From Gammaproteobacteria bacterium (lineage in GTDB: Bacteria > Pseudomonadota > Gammaproteobacteria > Arenicellales > JAANXG01), in NCBI GenBank assembly GCA_024638505.1, contig JAHEKE010000015.1, positions 16,550-80,549 of the forward strand: 64,000 nucleotides of DNA, given 5' to 3'. Under the pieces are notes generated by a model that saw only the letters and a program-made list of their open reading frames with translations, made no database searches and was not told where the DNA came from. The translations under genes were made by a program, and so were the position numbers. This document shows positions 56,717-64,000 of the stretch, piece by piece. Within the stretch, counting starts at the first letter, position 1. Each line of letters opens with the position of its first letter.

Positions 56717-57155
56717 TATTCAGGTATTTACCGATGGGGCCTGCCGCGGAAACCCGGGGCCCGGTGGTTGGGGCGTTATTCTGCAAAGCGGTAGACATCG
56801 TAAGGAATTGTATGGTGGTGAGTTCGACACCACCAATAACAGGATGGAGTTAACCGCAGCAATCAAGGCCCTGGAGACGCTGAAACGTCCGTCTACAGTC
56901 GAACTGTACACCGACTCCGAATACTTGCGTAAAGGCATCACCGAGTGGCTGCCCAACTGGCGACGAAGAGACTGGAAAACGGCGGCCAATAAATCAGTGA
57001 AGAACACGGATTTGTGGCAGCGCTTGGAAGAACTGGCGCAGCAGCATCGAGTCCGCTGGTACTGGGTCAAGGGCCACTCTGGGCATGAGGGCAACGAGCA
57101 GGCAGACCGACTGGCCAACCAGGCGATAGATGAACTAAGCGCGGGTGAGCATTGA
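56709..57155 (+). CDS. rnhA: Ribonuclease HI
   Basis: A protein of about 148 residues with the four catalytic acids of RNase H: Asp in [16 protein letters not shown], Glu in [11 protein letters not shown], Asp in [11 protein letters not shown], and Asp in [15 protein letters not shown]. It digests RNA in RNA-DNA hybrids. I chose the ATG at 56709 because [10 protein letters not shown] is the family start; an ORF from 56691 would add six residues. It overlaps the yafS end and lies 59 bp before dnaQ. Confidence 0.96.
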   Translation: MADIQVFTDGACRGNPGPGGWGVILQSGRHRKELYGGEFDTTNNRMELTAAIKALETLKRPSTVELYTDSEYLRKGITEWLPNWRRRDWKTAANKSVKNTDLWQRLEELAQQHRVRWYWVKGHSGHEGNEQADRLANQAIDELSAGEH

Positions 57156-57214
57156 ATATCCATTGGCGGCGAACTTAACTGTCCGGGCCTTGAGCAGCAC
57201 AAAAAGAAAACATC

Positions 57215-57949
57215 ATGAATACCAGGCAAATTGTATTAGATACTGAAACCACGGGTTTGGATATTGATGATGGCCACCGCATCATTGAGATCGGGTGCGT
57301 CGAGCTGATTAACAGAAGACTGACGCGGAACAGTTTCCATCAATATGTCAATCCGGGGCGGACCATAGAGGAGGGTGCGCTCTCGGTTCATGGTATTACC
57401 AATCTTTTTCTGCAGGACAAGCCCCGGTTCGTAGATGTAGCAAAGGATTTTCTTAGTTTTGTTAAAGACGCAGAGGTGATTATTCATAACGCAGAATTTG
57501 ATGTTGGCTTTATAAACTATGAGCTACTGAAGATCGGTGAGGAGCTGGGAAAAATCGAGGACTACTGCAGCATCTTGGATACGCTGTCCTTGGCGCGGCA
57601 GACGCACCCGGGCCAGCGCAATGATCTAAATGCGCTGTGTCGGCGTTACCAGATAGATAATTCCCAGCGGGAACTGCACGGTGCGCTGTTGGATGCCGAG
57701 ATTTTAGCCGATGTATATCTGGCCATGACTGGTGGGCAAACCGCGCTGCTGCTTGATGAAGTCACTGATAGTGAAAGGTCATTACATCGTTTAAGACAGC
57801 CAGCAGATCGGGGCAAACTCAAGATAGTTGCTGCGAGCCCTGAGGAGTTAGCTGCGCATGAAGAGTGGTTAGAGCTATTGGACAAGGAAACAAATGGTAG
57901 GTGCCTGTGGCGCATCGTCGATCAGCTTGATACTGCCATTGAGGCGTAA
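57215..57949 (+). CDS. dnaQ: DNA polymerase III subunit epsilon
   Basis: A 244-residue 3'-5' proofreading exonuclease. ExoI is DTETTGLDIDDGHRIIEIG, ExoII has IIHNAEFDVGFINYEL, and ExoIII is HGALLDAEILADVYLAM. The C-terminal tail is the alpha-subunit binding region. Located after rnhA as in E. coli. Its stop is adjacent to the stop of the convergent monooxygenase gene, leaving no terminator space. Full length. Confidence 0.96.
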   Translation: MNTRQIVLDTETTGLDIDDGHRIIEIGCVELINRRLTRNSFHQYVNPGRTIEEGALSVHGITNLFLQDKPRFVDVAKDFLSFVKDAEVIIHNAEFDVGFINYELLKIGEELGKIEDYCSILDTLSLARQTHPGQRNDLNALCRRYQIDNSQRELHGALLDAEILADVYLAMTGGQTALLLDEVTDSERSLHRLRQPADRGKLKIVAASPEELAAHEEWLELLDKETNGRCLWRIVDQLDTAIEA

Positions 57950-59275
57950 TCAAGACCTTATCCAGGCACAAAATCGGTCAATACTTCTCGCGTACAGATC
58001 AGGGTCAACATGATATCGATCCGCGCAGCGAAACAGCTTACCCTTTAGATCCGGATTAGTTTCATGCCGCGCTTTGTTAAAGCGGTAGAAGTTATCACCA
58101 GGGCTTTGCTCCGCTTTGAGGTAGGCCACTATCGCCTGCGCCTGTTTGGTAAAAAGCGGCCAACTTCCCTGTGGAACGTTAACTTCTGATGTAAAAAACA
58201 GATTCTTGTGATCAGGGTGAAAAATGAGAAGCGGAAACGGCAGCTCTTCATGCAGCAAGGGCTGTTTGTATTTCCTGTGGAGGAACGGATAGTCACGGGT
58301 GTAGCCGGTCGCAAATATTACTTTGTCTACCTGTTCTGAGGTTTCGCTTTCGCCTGCGAAGTGTATACAGTTGTTGTTAATGCGTTGCACCGGCCCGCGC
58401 AGGCAAACTCGCTTTTGCTCGATTGCCTTTATCAATCCACGATCCGACAGCGGCAGACGATCGAGCAAATCGTGCCGCGCCTTTCCCAACCCCAGTTTCC
58501 GCGGATGCCCTATGTACAGGCGTTGCAGGCAATGAAAAACAAAATTCTGTATGCAGAACGGAACCCGCATCAGGGTCGCGTAGCTGCGGAATTGGTCAGC
58601 GGGCATTCCTAAAATCCATAGCGGTATGATCCAAGGCACACTTCGACTGGACAGGATGGTGCTTTTTGCAACGGCACTGATCTCTGTTGCAATATCTGCC
58701 GCCGAATTACCGAACCCAAGGAGCAGCACACGCCTGTCTGTATACTGCGCGGGATCTTTGTATTGGCTTGAATGAATGGCATCGATAACTGAGTCTTTGA
58801 GCGCGGTAAGCAGCCCAGGTGGCACGAACCGGTTTGTTTTATTGTGTACACCAGTGCACAGTACGACTTTCCGCGCGGTCAAATGCTCCTGTTGGCCTGT
58901 ATTTACATCAAGCAGAGTGATGCTCCACAAACCCTGCTCGACTGCCTTTAGGTTGATTACTTTTGTGCGAAAGCGAATACTTGACAGGAGTTTATTACGC
59001 GTGGCGTAGTCTTGTAGATATTGGAGCGCCAGCTCATGTGTAAAATAGCTCGGCCAGGAGGCGGGGGCTTTTTGATCTAGGTACGTCGTAGTTTTAGACG
59101 AATTGGTGCTAAGGTTGAGATAAGCAGGAGACTGCGGGCTGCAAATGTTCCACAGACCACCCACTGTGTGTTCAGCTTCAATTCCAAGGAACGGTATGCC
59201 GCTATGGTTAAATTCCTTCATTACCGCTAATCCAGCGGGGCCGGCACCGATCACGACGTGGGGTGGCTCTGTCAT
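57950..59275 (-). CDS. Flavin-containing monooxygenase family protein
   Basis: A protein of about 441 residues. The FAD motif is VVIGAGPAGLAVM, the NADPH motif is LLGFGNSAADIATEIS, and the FATGYTRDYPF sequence at the end of the core matches group B monooxygenases. Substrates could be sulfides, amines or ketones; none can be named. I place the start at the Met in MTEPPHVVIG rather than the ORF start at 59311. The stop abuts the dnaQ stop. It has no obvious operon partner. Confidence 0.85.
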   Translation of the reverse strand: MTEPPHVVIGAGPAGLAVMKEFNHSGIPFLGIEAEHTVGGLWNICSPQSPAYLNLSTNSSKTTTYLDQKAPASWPSYFTHELALQYLQDYATRNKLLSSIRFRTKVINLKAVEQGLWSITLLDVNTGQQEHLTARKVVLCTGVHNKTNRFVPPGLLTALKDSVIDAIHSSQYKDPAQYTDRRVLLLGFGNSAADIATEISAVAKSTILSSRSVPWIIPLWILGMPADQFRSYATLMRVPFCIQNFVFHCLQRLYIGHPRKLGLGKARHDLLDRLPLSDRGLIKAIEQKRVCLRGPVQRINNNCIHFAGESETSEQVDKVIFATGYTRDYPFLHRKYKQPLLHEELPFPLLIFHPDHKNLFFTSEVNVPQGSWPLFTKQAQAIVAYLKAEQSPGDNFYRFNKARHETNPDLKGKLFRCADRYHVDPDLYARSIDRFCAWIRS

Positions 59276-59349
59276 AGCTTGAAATTTACACTCTATGCGG
59301 CAAACTTCCACATTCTCTGCGTAAGTCGTCGGCAGCGGCGCTACCCTGT

Positions 59350-59355
59350 TATAAT
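59350..59355 (+). promoter_or_regulatory. Extended -10 box before the pentapeptide gene
   Basis: The sequence TGTTATAAT carries an extended -10 (TG-N-TATAAT) about 65 bp upstream of the gene start. No clear -35 box is seen, as often holds for extended -10 promoters. Confidence 0.45.
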
Positions 59356-59418
59356 CTTGCTCTCAGGCCCGTCGTCATAAATAAATAGATATCGGCGGGA
59401 GTCACCTAGGAGGAGACT

Positions 59419-60375
59419 TTGGCACATTATTCCATACTGCGCGTGCTGGATGCCCCTGGTCTGACGCTCGCGGGCCGCGAACTCGCGCGTTATAATTTAA
59501 ACGGCTTTAATCTCTCCGGTACGCAGCTGGCTGGATCAGACCTCAGCGGTGCTGACTTGTCGCAAGCCGACTTTACAGGCTCGGATCTAACCGGTGCCGA
59601 CTTGTCCGGCTCCGATCTTTATCGATCAAGACTGTGTGGAGCGATATTAATCGGTGCAAATTTGCGCAACGCAGATTTAACGCTGGCAGATTTACGCGAT
59701 GCAAATCTGAACGGTGCAGATTTGACTGGAGCCAAGCTGTCGGGTGCAGCATTGAACAACGTCGACCTAGCCCATGCTCTATTGGCCTCAGCAGACTTGT
59801 ACCAGGCAGATCTGTCGAGAGCAGACTTGACCCAGGCGAATCTGCGTGGAGCCAATCTTTGTTTTGCAACAATAAGAGAAGCTAACCTTTTTACAGCCGA
59901 TCTTACTGATGCACAGCTTACAGCGAGCGACCTTGCTGGCAGTCAGATTTCGCAGGCAAAGCTGGTTAATGCGAAGCTCGTAGGAGCTTGTTTGGTCCGG
60001 GCTGATCTATCGAGATCAGACTTATCTGGCGCAAGTATGGCCGAGGCGAAAATGGAACAGGCAGATTTATCTCAGGCGCAACTGGTACGGGTTGAAATGA
60101 AAGCGGTTGACCTGAATGGTGCGCGGATGACATCGTCCAAACTCGTTCGATCGAATCTTTCCCTGGCCAGTGCTGTGGAAGCTGATATGTCAGCATCTGT
60201 TGTGACGCACACGCCTTATCCCGGGATAGATATCTCTGGAACCAATCTGGTAAACACCGGCATTTTTAAAGAGCAGGCGCTAAACGAATTCCCTGATATC
60301 ATTTATTCGGGCAGTACCAGATGGGATCAACCAAAGCGCAAACTCGGAATTACGTCTCTCGCTAACAATTTGTAA
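59419..60375 (+). CDS. Pentapeptide-repeat protein
   Basis: A 318-residue protein made of tandem A(D/N)LxX pentapeptides (for example ADLSQ, ADFTG, ADLTG, ANLRN, ADLTL, ADLRD), roughly from residue 30 to 260. These fold into a right-handed four-sided beta helix. A few relatives block DNA gyrase as DNA mimics, most have no known role. It starts with TTG, preceded by a strong AGGAGG five bases upstream, so the unusual start is well supported. A non-repeat C-terminus of about 55 residues follows. It is convergent with the TraB gene, one base apart. Confidence 0.9.
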   Translation: MAHYSILRVLDAPGLTLAGRELARYNLNGFNLSGTQLAGSDLSGADLSQADFTGSDLTGADLSGSDLYRSRLCGAILIGANLRNADLTLADLRDANLNGADLTGAKLSGAALNNVDLAHALLASADLYQADLSRADLTQANLRGANLCFATIREANLFTADLTDAQLTASDLAGSQISQAKLVNAKLVGACLVRADLSRSDLSGASMAEAKMEQADLSQAQLVRVEMKAVDLNGARMTSSKLVRSNLSLASAVEADMSASVVTHTPYPGIDISGTNLVNTGIFKEQALNEFPDIIYSGSTRWDQPKRKLGITSLANNL

Positions 60376-60376
60376 A

Positions 60377-61339
60377 TCAGTACACCCGGGTGACGTTGTA
60401 TCCCAGTTGCTGAAGGTAGTTTAGCACTCCATCCGGTCCGGCCAAATGTAACGCTCCGATAGCGACGAATGCACCACCCTCGGCAAACCTTTGCTGCATG
60501 CGATGCGCCATATTGATGTTCCGGTCAACAATCAGTCTTTGCTTGAGATTTTGTTGCACGGAGGAGCCGGTGAATTGCTCGTCGGCAAGTTCAGCCAACA
60601 TTGCCAAATCCCGGTTTAAGTATGCTTGGGTGAGGCGTTCGATTGCCTCGGGAATCAACTCCAGCTGAGCAAGGGTTTCTTCCAGCAGAGAGATTTGGTC
60701 CTGCAGCGACATGGTTTTGAAAACGGCCAGTTGTTCGGCTATCGTTTCCAGGCCGAAGACGGGCTTGCCATTTTGTTGCGCCAGCTGATACAGCTGGCGG
60801 TCAAGAAACATCCCGGTCTGGGACCTCGGCTGACTGAGAAGCAGGGCTACTGCCCAGGGTTTGAGTACCGCCGCTATATCCGGCGTTATTCCACGCGCCG
60901 ACAGGGCGGAAGTGACTTCCGAATACAGATTTTCCCCAATCAGTTGTATTAGATTTGAGCCGTCGACCAAGAGTAACTCAGGGCCAACGAGCAATAACTG
61001 CTCCAACTCCAATAGAGCTTCGGTAGTTAAGCTTCGGCTGCGGTTGAAAGCATCCATTACGGGCTGGGGTAACTCTGTTACGCGCGGGTCTTCAACATGC
61101 ATGGTGCCGAATAAAAAACTGGGTACCGAGGTTCCATTATCAATCCGCCACAGTATCCCAAAGTCAAAGCGATCAGAACCGGCCGCGTCAGCAGCACTTA
61201 TTTGATCAACGGCCTGGCCTGACTGCGCGACCACCAAAGCGTCTGCTCGGGCAGAAATCGACAGCGCGAAGAGAATTAGTAAAAGCGTGCAACGGCAGAA
61301 GGTTCGCACTATTTTCCCGCTCGCATTTGTCTCATCCAC
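60377..61339 (-). CDS. TraB/GumN family protein
   Basis: A 320-residue protein with a signal peptide (LLLILFALSISARA). It shows SFLFGTMHVEDPRV near the start, FLDRQLYQLAQQNGKPVFGLETIAEQL in the middle and GALHLAGPDGVLNYLQQLGYNV at the end, all conserved in TraB/GumN (related to Tiki proteases). Relatives are metal-dependent hydrolases or of unknown role. The GTMH and GALHL histidines are candidate metal ligands. Probably periplasmic. It stands alone on the minus strand, with the antiporter genes 63 bp upstream. Confidence 0.88.
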   Translation of the reverse strand: MDETNASGKIVRTFCRCTLLLILFALSISARADALVVAQSGQAVDQISAADAAGSDRFDFGILWRIDNGTSVPSFLFGTMHVEDPRVTELPQPVMDAFNRSRSLTTEALLELEQLLLVGPELLLVDGSNLIQLIGENLYSEVTSALSARGITPDIAAVLKPWAVALLLSQPRSQTGMFLDRQLYQLAQQNGKPVFGLETIAEQLAVFKTMSLQDQISLLEETLAQLELIPEAIERLTQAYLNRDLAMLAELADEQFTGSSVQQNLKQRLIVDRNINMAHRMQQRFAEGGAFVAIGALHLAGPDGVLNYLQQLGYNVTRVY

Positions 61340-61402
61340 TTAATGAGTGTAGTTAAAGATTCCCGCAGTAACCAAGTTGGGCTGTGATAAACGGGGCGGC
61401 CG

Positions 61403-63103
61403 CTAAGCGGCAAGCAGGTCCCACACCAGGATGATGGCAAAAAACAGTAGCGCGATCGCTATGGTGGCACCTACGGTCTGCACTCCACCCAAACCGCTGT
61501 TCTCTCCATACCAACGCTGCGTTAGCTGAGCGATCATGCTGCCGCCTTCGTTTACCGCATGGCGCATGGGGGCGATGGCGCGAAGGTACAGCACACGTAC
61601 ATTTTTAACCAACGTTGGTCCGAGCTTTCTGTACAGCCAATCCGCATCAATATTCGTCGATATCAATTCCGGTGGATAGATGCCAGTGAGCTTGAGCCAG
61701 GTAAAAGCGAGCGCGGAGAAGAACAGAAGCTGCAGCTGAGTGAGCACGTGCGTCGTATCAAAGGGCAGGTAGGCAACCGGATAGGGCAACAGGCTATACA
61801 AAGTCCAGGGATATATACCGATGTACAAACACAAGCCAGCGGCGATGCCCATCGCGATCAGCATATTGATAGGTGCTTCGCGTACCCGGATTCCGGAATC
61901 GTGGGCAAAGAAGGCAAAAAACGGGATTTTGATTCCAGCGTGATGGAATACGCCGGCGGATGCGAACAGTAGCATAAGCCAGATCCAGGCATAGCCTTCC
62001 TCCACTGCGGCCGCCATTACCATCGATTTGCTGACAAAGCCGCTGAACAGGGGAAACGCAGAAATTGAAGCGGCACCGATGATGCAGAACGTGGTGGTTT
62101 TAGGCATCGATTTATAAAGACCACCCAGGTCTGAACCGTTTATTTTGCCCGTTCTGAACAGCACAGCGCCCATGGTCATCATCAGAAGTCCTTTAAAAAT
62201 AACGTCATTGAAAGCGTGTGATACTGCGCCGTTTAACGCCAGCTCCGTCCCGATTCCAATGCCGCACACCATGAATCCAATCTGGTTAATCATGCTATAC
62301 GCCAGCACCCGCCGTAAATCGTTTTCGATGACGGCGTAGAATATCGGGAAGCATGTCATTGCCGCGCCAATGTAAACCAGCATCTCCGTCCCTGGAAAAG
62401 CCCGAGCCAGTGAATACACCGCGACCTTGGTCGTGAATGCACTAAGAAATACCGTTCCCGTGGGCGTTGCCTCGGGGTAGGCATCGGTCAGCCATGTATG
62501 CAGAAAAGGGAAGGCGCACTTTACACCGAAAGCAAGGAAAATGAGCGCAGATGCTGTATTGTCGAGCGACAGTTGACTGAAAGAATTTTGCCCGGTGGTA
62601 TACAGATATAGCAGAACTCCGGCCATCAGAATGACGCCGGACAGGATCTGATAGATCAGGTAACGCAACCCTGCCGCGTACGCTTTGGCCGTACGGCGTG
62701 CCCAGATTAAGAACACCGAGCTGACTGCCAGTAGTTCCCAGAACACGAACAGCGAAATCAGGTCTTCCACAAACACTGCGCCCAGGGCACTACCGGCGTA
62801 TACCGTTGCACTGACCTGCTGGCTCAGATCTTTTTCATGTAAGGCGAATACTGCGCCGAACAGAGCCGCGATATGAAATAGCCAACCGAATAGCATACTC
62901 AATTTATCAACGCGCAGCAGGGTTGCCTGGAAATCAAACAGAGCAAAAGATAAGTGCAATCCGTCGTCCAGGGTGGCCATGTTGCCCAGCCCAGCGACCG
63001 GGATCAGCAGCATAATCCACGGCCGCGCTCCCCGCGGGGCTAACGCGAGAATAACTGCGCCGATGTAAAAAATTGCGAATGGAGGAAGGCTACTGATCAT
63101 CAT
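61403..63103 (-). CDS. Proton-translocating antiporter/NuoM-like subunit D
   Basis: A 566-residue protein with about fourteen membrane helices. It has the conserved TM5 glutamate in LFVFWELLAVSSVFLIWA and the TM7 lysine motif GVKCAFPFLHTWLTDAYPEATPTG. These match MrpD and NuoM/NuoN-type proton channels. Its start overlaps the small membrane gene by 14 bp. With a second such subunit upstream it forms an operon typical of a multi-subunit cation/proton antiporter. The exact ion, and whether it pairs with a redox module, cannot be told. Confidence 0.85.
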   Translation of the reverse strand: MMISSLPPFAIFYIGAVILALAPRGARPWIMLLIPVAGLGNMATLDDGLHLSFALFDFQATLLRVDKLSMLFGWLFHIAALFGAVFALHEKDLSQQVSATVYAGSALGAVFVEDLISLFVFWELLAVSSVFLIWARRTAKAYAAGLRYLIYQILSGVILMAGVLLYLYTTGQNSFSQLSLDNTASALIFLAFGVKCAFPFLHTWLTDAYPEATPTGTVFLSAFTTKVAVYSLARAFPGTEMLVYIGAAMTCFPIFYAVIENDLRRVLAYSMINQIGFMVCGIGIGTELALNGAVSHAFNDVIFKGLLMMTMGAVLFRTGKINGSDLGGLYKSMPKTTTFCIIGAASISAFPLFSGFVSKSMVMAAAVEEGYAWIWLMLLFASAGVFHHAGIKIPFFAFFAHDSGIRVREAPINMLIAMGIAAGLCLYIGIYPWTLYSLLPYPVAYLPFDTTHVLTQLQLLFFSALAFTWLKLTGIYPPELISTNIDADWLYRKLGPTLVKNVRVLYLRAIAPMRHAVNEGGSMIAQLTQRWYGENSGLGGVQTVGATIAIALLFFAIILVWDLLAA

Positions 63104-63341
63104 AATAGTCTTCGCGACGCATCAGAGCCTTGCGCATTTCTTTAGCAACCAGGACTAAAACGGTACAAGCTACGAAGCCAAAAATCCCGTAAAAACCGAA
63201 CAGATTCTCCCAGGCATGGAGCACATGACGGTGGAACACAAAGTCTGTGGCGAGCAGCGCTGCGCACATCCAGTAAAACCAATGCAGCAGTTTTTTGATG
63301 TTTGCCCGATCGTCAAGCCAGTGTTTTTTTTCATTATTCAT
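63090..63341 (-). CDS. Small membrane protein of the antiporter operon
   Basis: An 83-residue protein with two hydrophobic segments (LLHWFYWMCAALLATDFVF and GIFGFVACTVLVLVAKEM) and an acidic tail ending DYYDDQ. I do not recognise a named family. It sits between two large antiporter subunits, 4 bp after the upstream gene and overlapping the downstream one by 14 bp, so it is almost surely part of the same complex or operon. Confidence 0.7.
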   Translation of the reverse strand: MNNEKKHWLDDRANIKKLLHWFYWMCAALLATDFVFHRHVLHAWENLFGFYGIFGFVACTVLVLVAKEMRKALMRREDYYDDQ

Positions 63342-63345
63342 AGCG

Positions 63346-64000
63346 TCACGGTGTGAATATGTTTGACATCATTTTGAAAAGTGGCTGGGCAAAGAAAAAT
63401 AATGCGATGCACCCCAGTGCGGTCAGCGACAGAGCCAGTACGGACGCAAAAGGTGCCTCCCGTATAGCGGAGGCACTTTCTGTATCCAGCTTCACTGGCG
63501 CAAAAAAGCCGCGTATGGGAATGGTCAGTAAGTAAGCAACGTTCAATAGCGTACTGATCATTAAAACAACCAGCATGAGCCACTGATCTGCGTTTAACGC
63601 GCCGAGTGCTAGGTACCATTTGCTCCACATGCCACCGGTTGGTGGCAGGCCAATAACGCTCAAGCTTCCTATTAGCATGGCGCTGTAGGTAATGGGCATT
63701 GATCTTCCTAAGCCATCCATTTCGCTTATGTTCGTTTTATGGGTGGCGACATAGATCGCGCCAGCACAAAAGAATAGCGTGATCTTGCCCAGCGCATGGG
63801 TGGCGATGTGCATGCCACCGCCTACTATGGCCACCGAGTTGACCAACATAGCTCCTAAGACGATGTAAGCCAGCTGACTGACTGTAGAATAGGCAAGCCT
63901 GGCCTTCAGGTTGTCTTTAGTCAGGGCAATCAGCGACGCCAGTATGACCGTGGTTGCCGCTACCCACATCAACCATTGATTGGCGCCGGTATCTCGAAGT
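63346..64000 (-). CDS. Proton-translocating antiporter/NuoN-like subunit (5' end off window)
   Basis: The C-terminal 218 residues or so of a second MrpD/NuoN-type subunit; the frame stays open to the window edge, so the start lies beyond. It has KARLAYSTVSQLAYIVLG and HIATHALGKITLFFCAGAIYV, the conserved TM8-TM12 region, and LPPTGGMWSKWYLALG. It precedes the small membrane gene by 4 bp. Together with 61403-63103 it indicates an operon for an Mrp-like antiporter or a respiratory-type membrane arm. Confidence 0.85.
   Translation of the reverse strand, partial: LRDTGANQWLMWVAATTVILASLIALTKDNLKARLAYSTVSQLAYIVLGAMLVNSVAIVGGGMHIATHALGKITLFFCAGAIYVATHKTNISEMDGLGRSMPITYSAMLIGSLSVIGLPPTGGMWSKWYLALGALNADQWLMLVVLMISTLLNVAYLLTIPIRGFFAPVKLDTESASAIREAPFASVLALSLTALGCIALFFFAQPLFKMMSNIFTP

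Overview
The window is chromosomal DNA from a gammaproteobacterium. Its gene blocks follow the order seen in Pseudomonas and its relatives: leuC-leuD-leuB-asd-fimV-truA-trpF-trpB-trpA-accD-folC-dedD-cvpA-purF-metZ, then ilvI-ilvH-ilvC-psd-pssA-leuA, then a yafS-rnhA-dnaQ block beside mltD. Base composition is moderately GC-rich, coding density is high, and I see no rRNA, tRNA, insertion sequence, prophage or CRISPR array. The species cannot be named from this sequence alone.

Region 1 (1-2914, minus strand) is a compact operon for a copper-buffering RiPP of the bufferin type. It encodes an exported four-cysteine DUF2282 precursor, a DUF692 multinuclear-iron enzyme, a DUF2063 partner, a DoxX membrane protein and, last, a radical SAM protein of the ArsS type that runs off the window edge. 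A FIST-domain sensor gene lies just upstream. Region 2 (4414-18430, minus strand) holds two tandem minor-pilin/PilY1 clusters of the type IV pilus. The promoter-proximal set is complete (fimT-pilV-pilW-pilX-small exported protein-pilY1-pilE). The distal set (pilV-pilW-pilX-pilY1-like-pilE) is tightly overlapped, lacks fimT and carries a shortened PilY1. Region 3 (18682-25894) has nth, an orphan soluble RnfB-like ferredoxin, metG, then mrp/apbC, aroC and an MFS transporter.

Region 4 (26438-44191, plus strand) is a long run of biosynthetic genes: leucine (leuCDB), aspartate semialdehyde (asd), the polar hub protein FimV, tRNA pseudouridylation (truA), tryptophan (trpFBA), fatty acid (accD), folate (folC), a SPOR protein, cvpA-purF and the methionine gene metZ. 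Region 5 has lpxH and ppiB on the minus strand, then ilvI-ilvH-ilvC, psd-pssA and leuA on the plus strand. The leaders of ilvI and leuA each contain a short ORF rich in branched-chain codons, and the ilvI leader also has an intrinsic terminator, suggesting amino-acid-responsive leader control. Region 6 (52543-64000) has a type 4 uracil-DNA glycosylase, rimI, a GT2 glycosyltransferase, mltD, yafS-rnhA-dnaQ, a flavin monooxygenase, a pentapeptide-repeat protein, a TraB/GumN protein and the start of an operon with two proton-translocating antiporter/NuoM-like subunits around a small membrane protein.

The least ordinary parts are the bufferin-type operon with an attached radical SAM gene, the duplicated minor-pilin cluster with a divergent PilY1, and the two putative attenuator leaders. 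Most of the rest is conserved housekeeping sequence.
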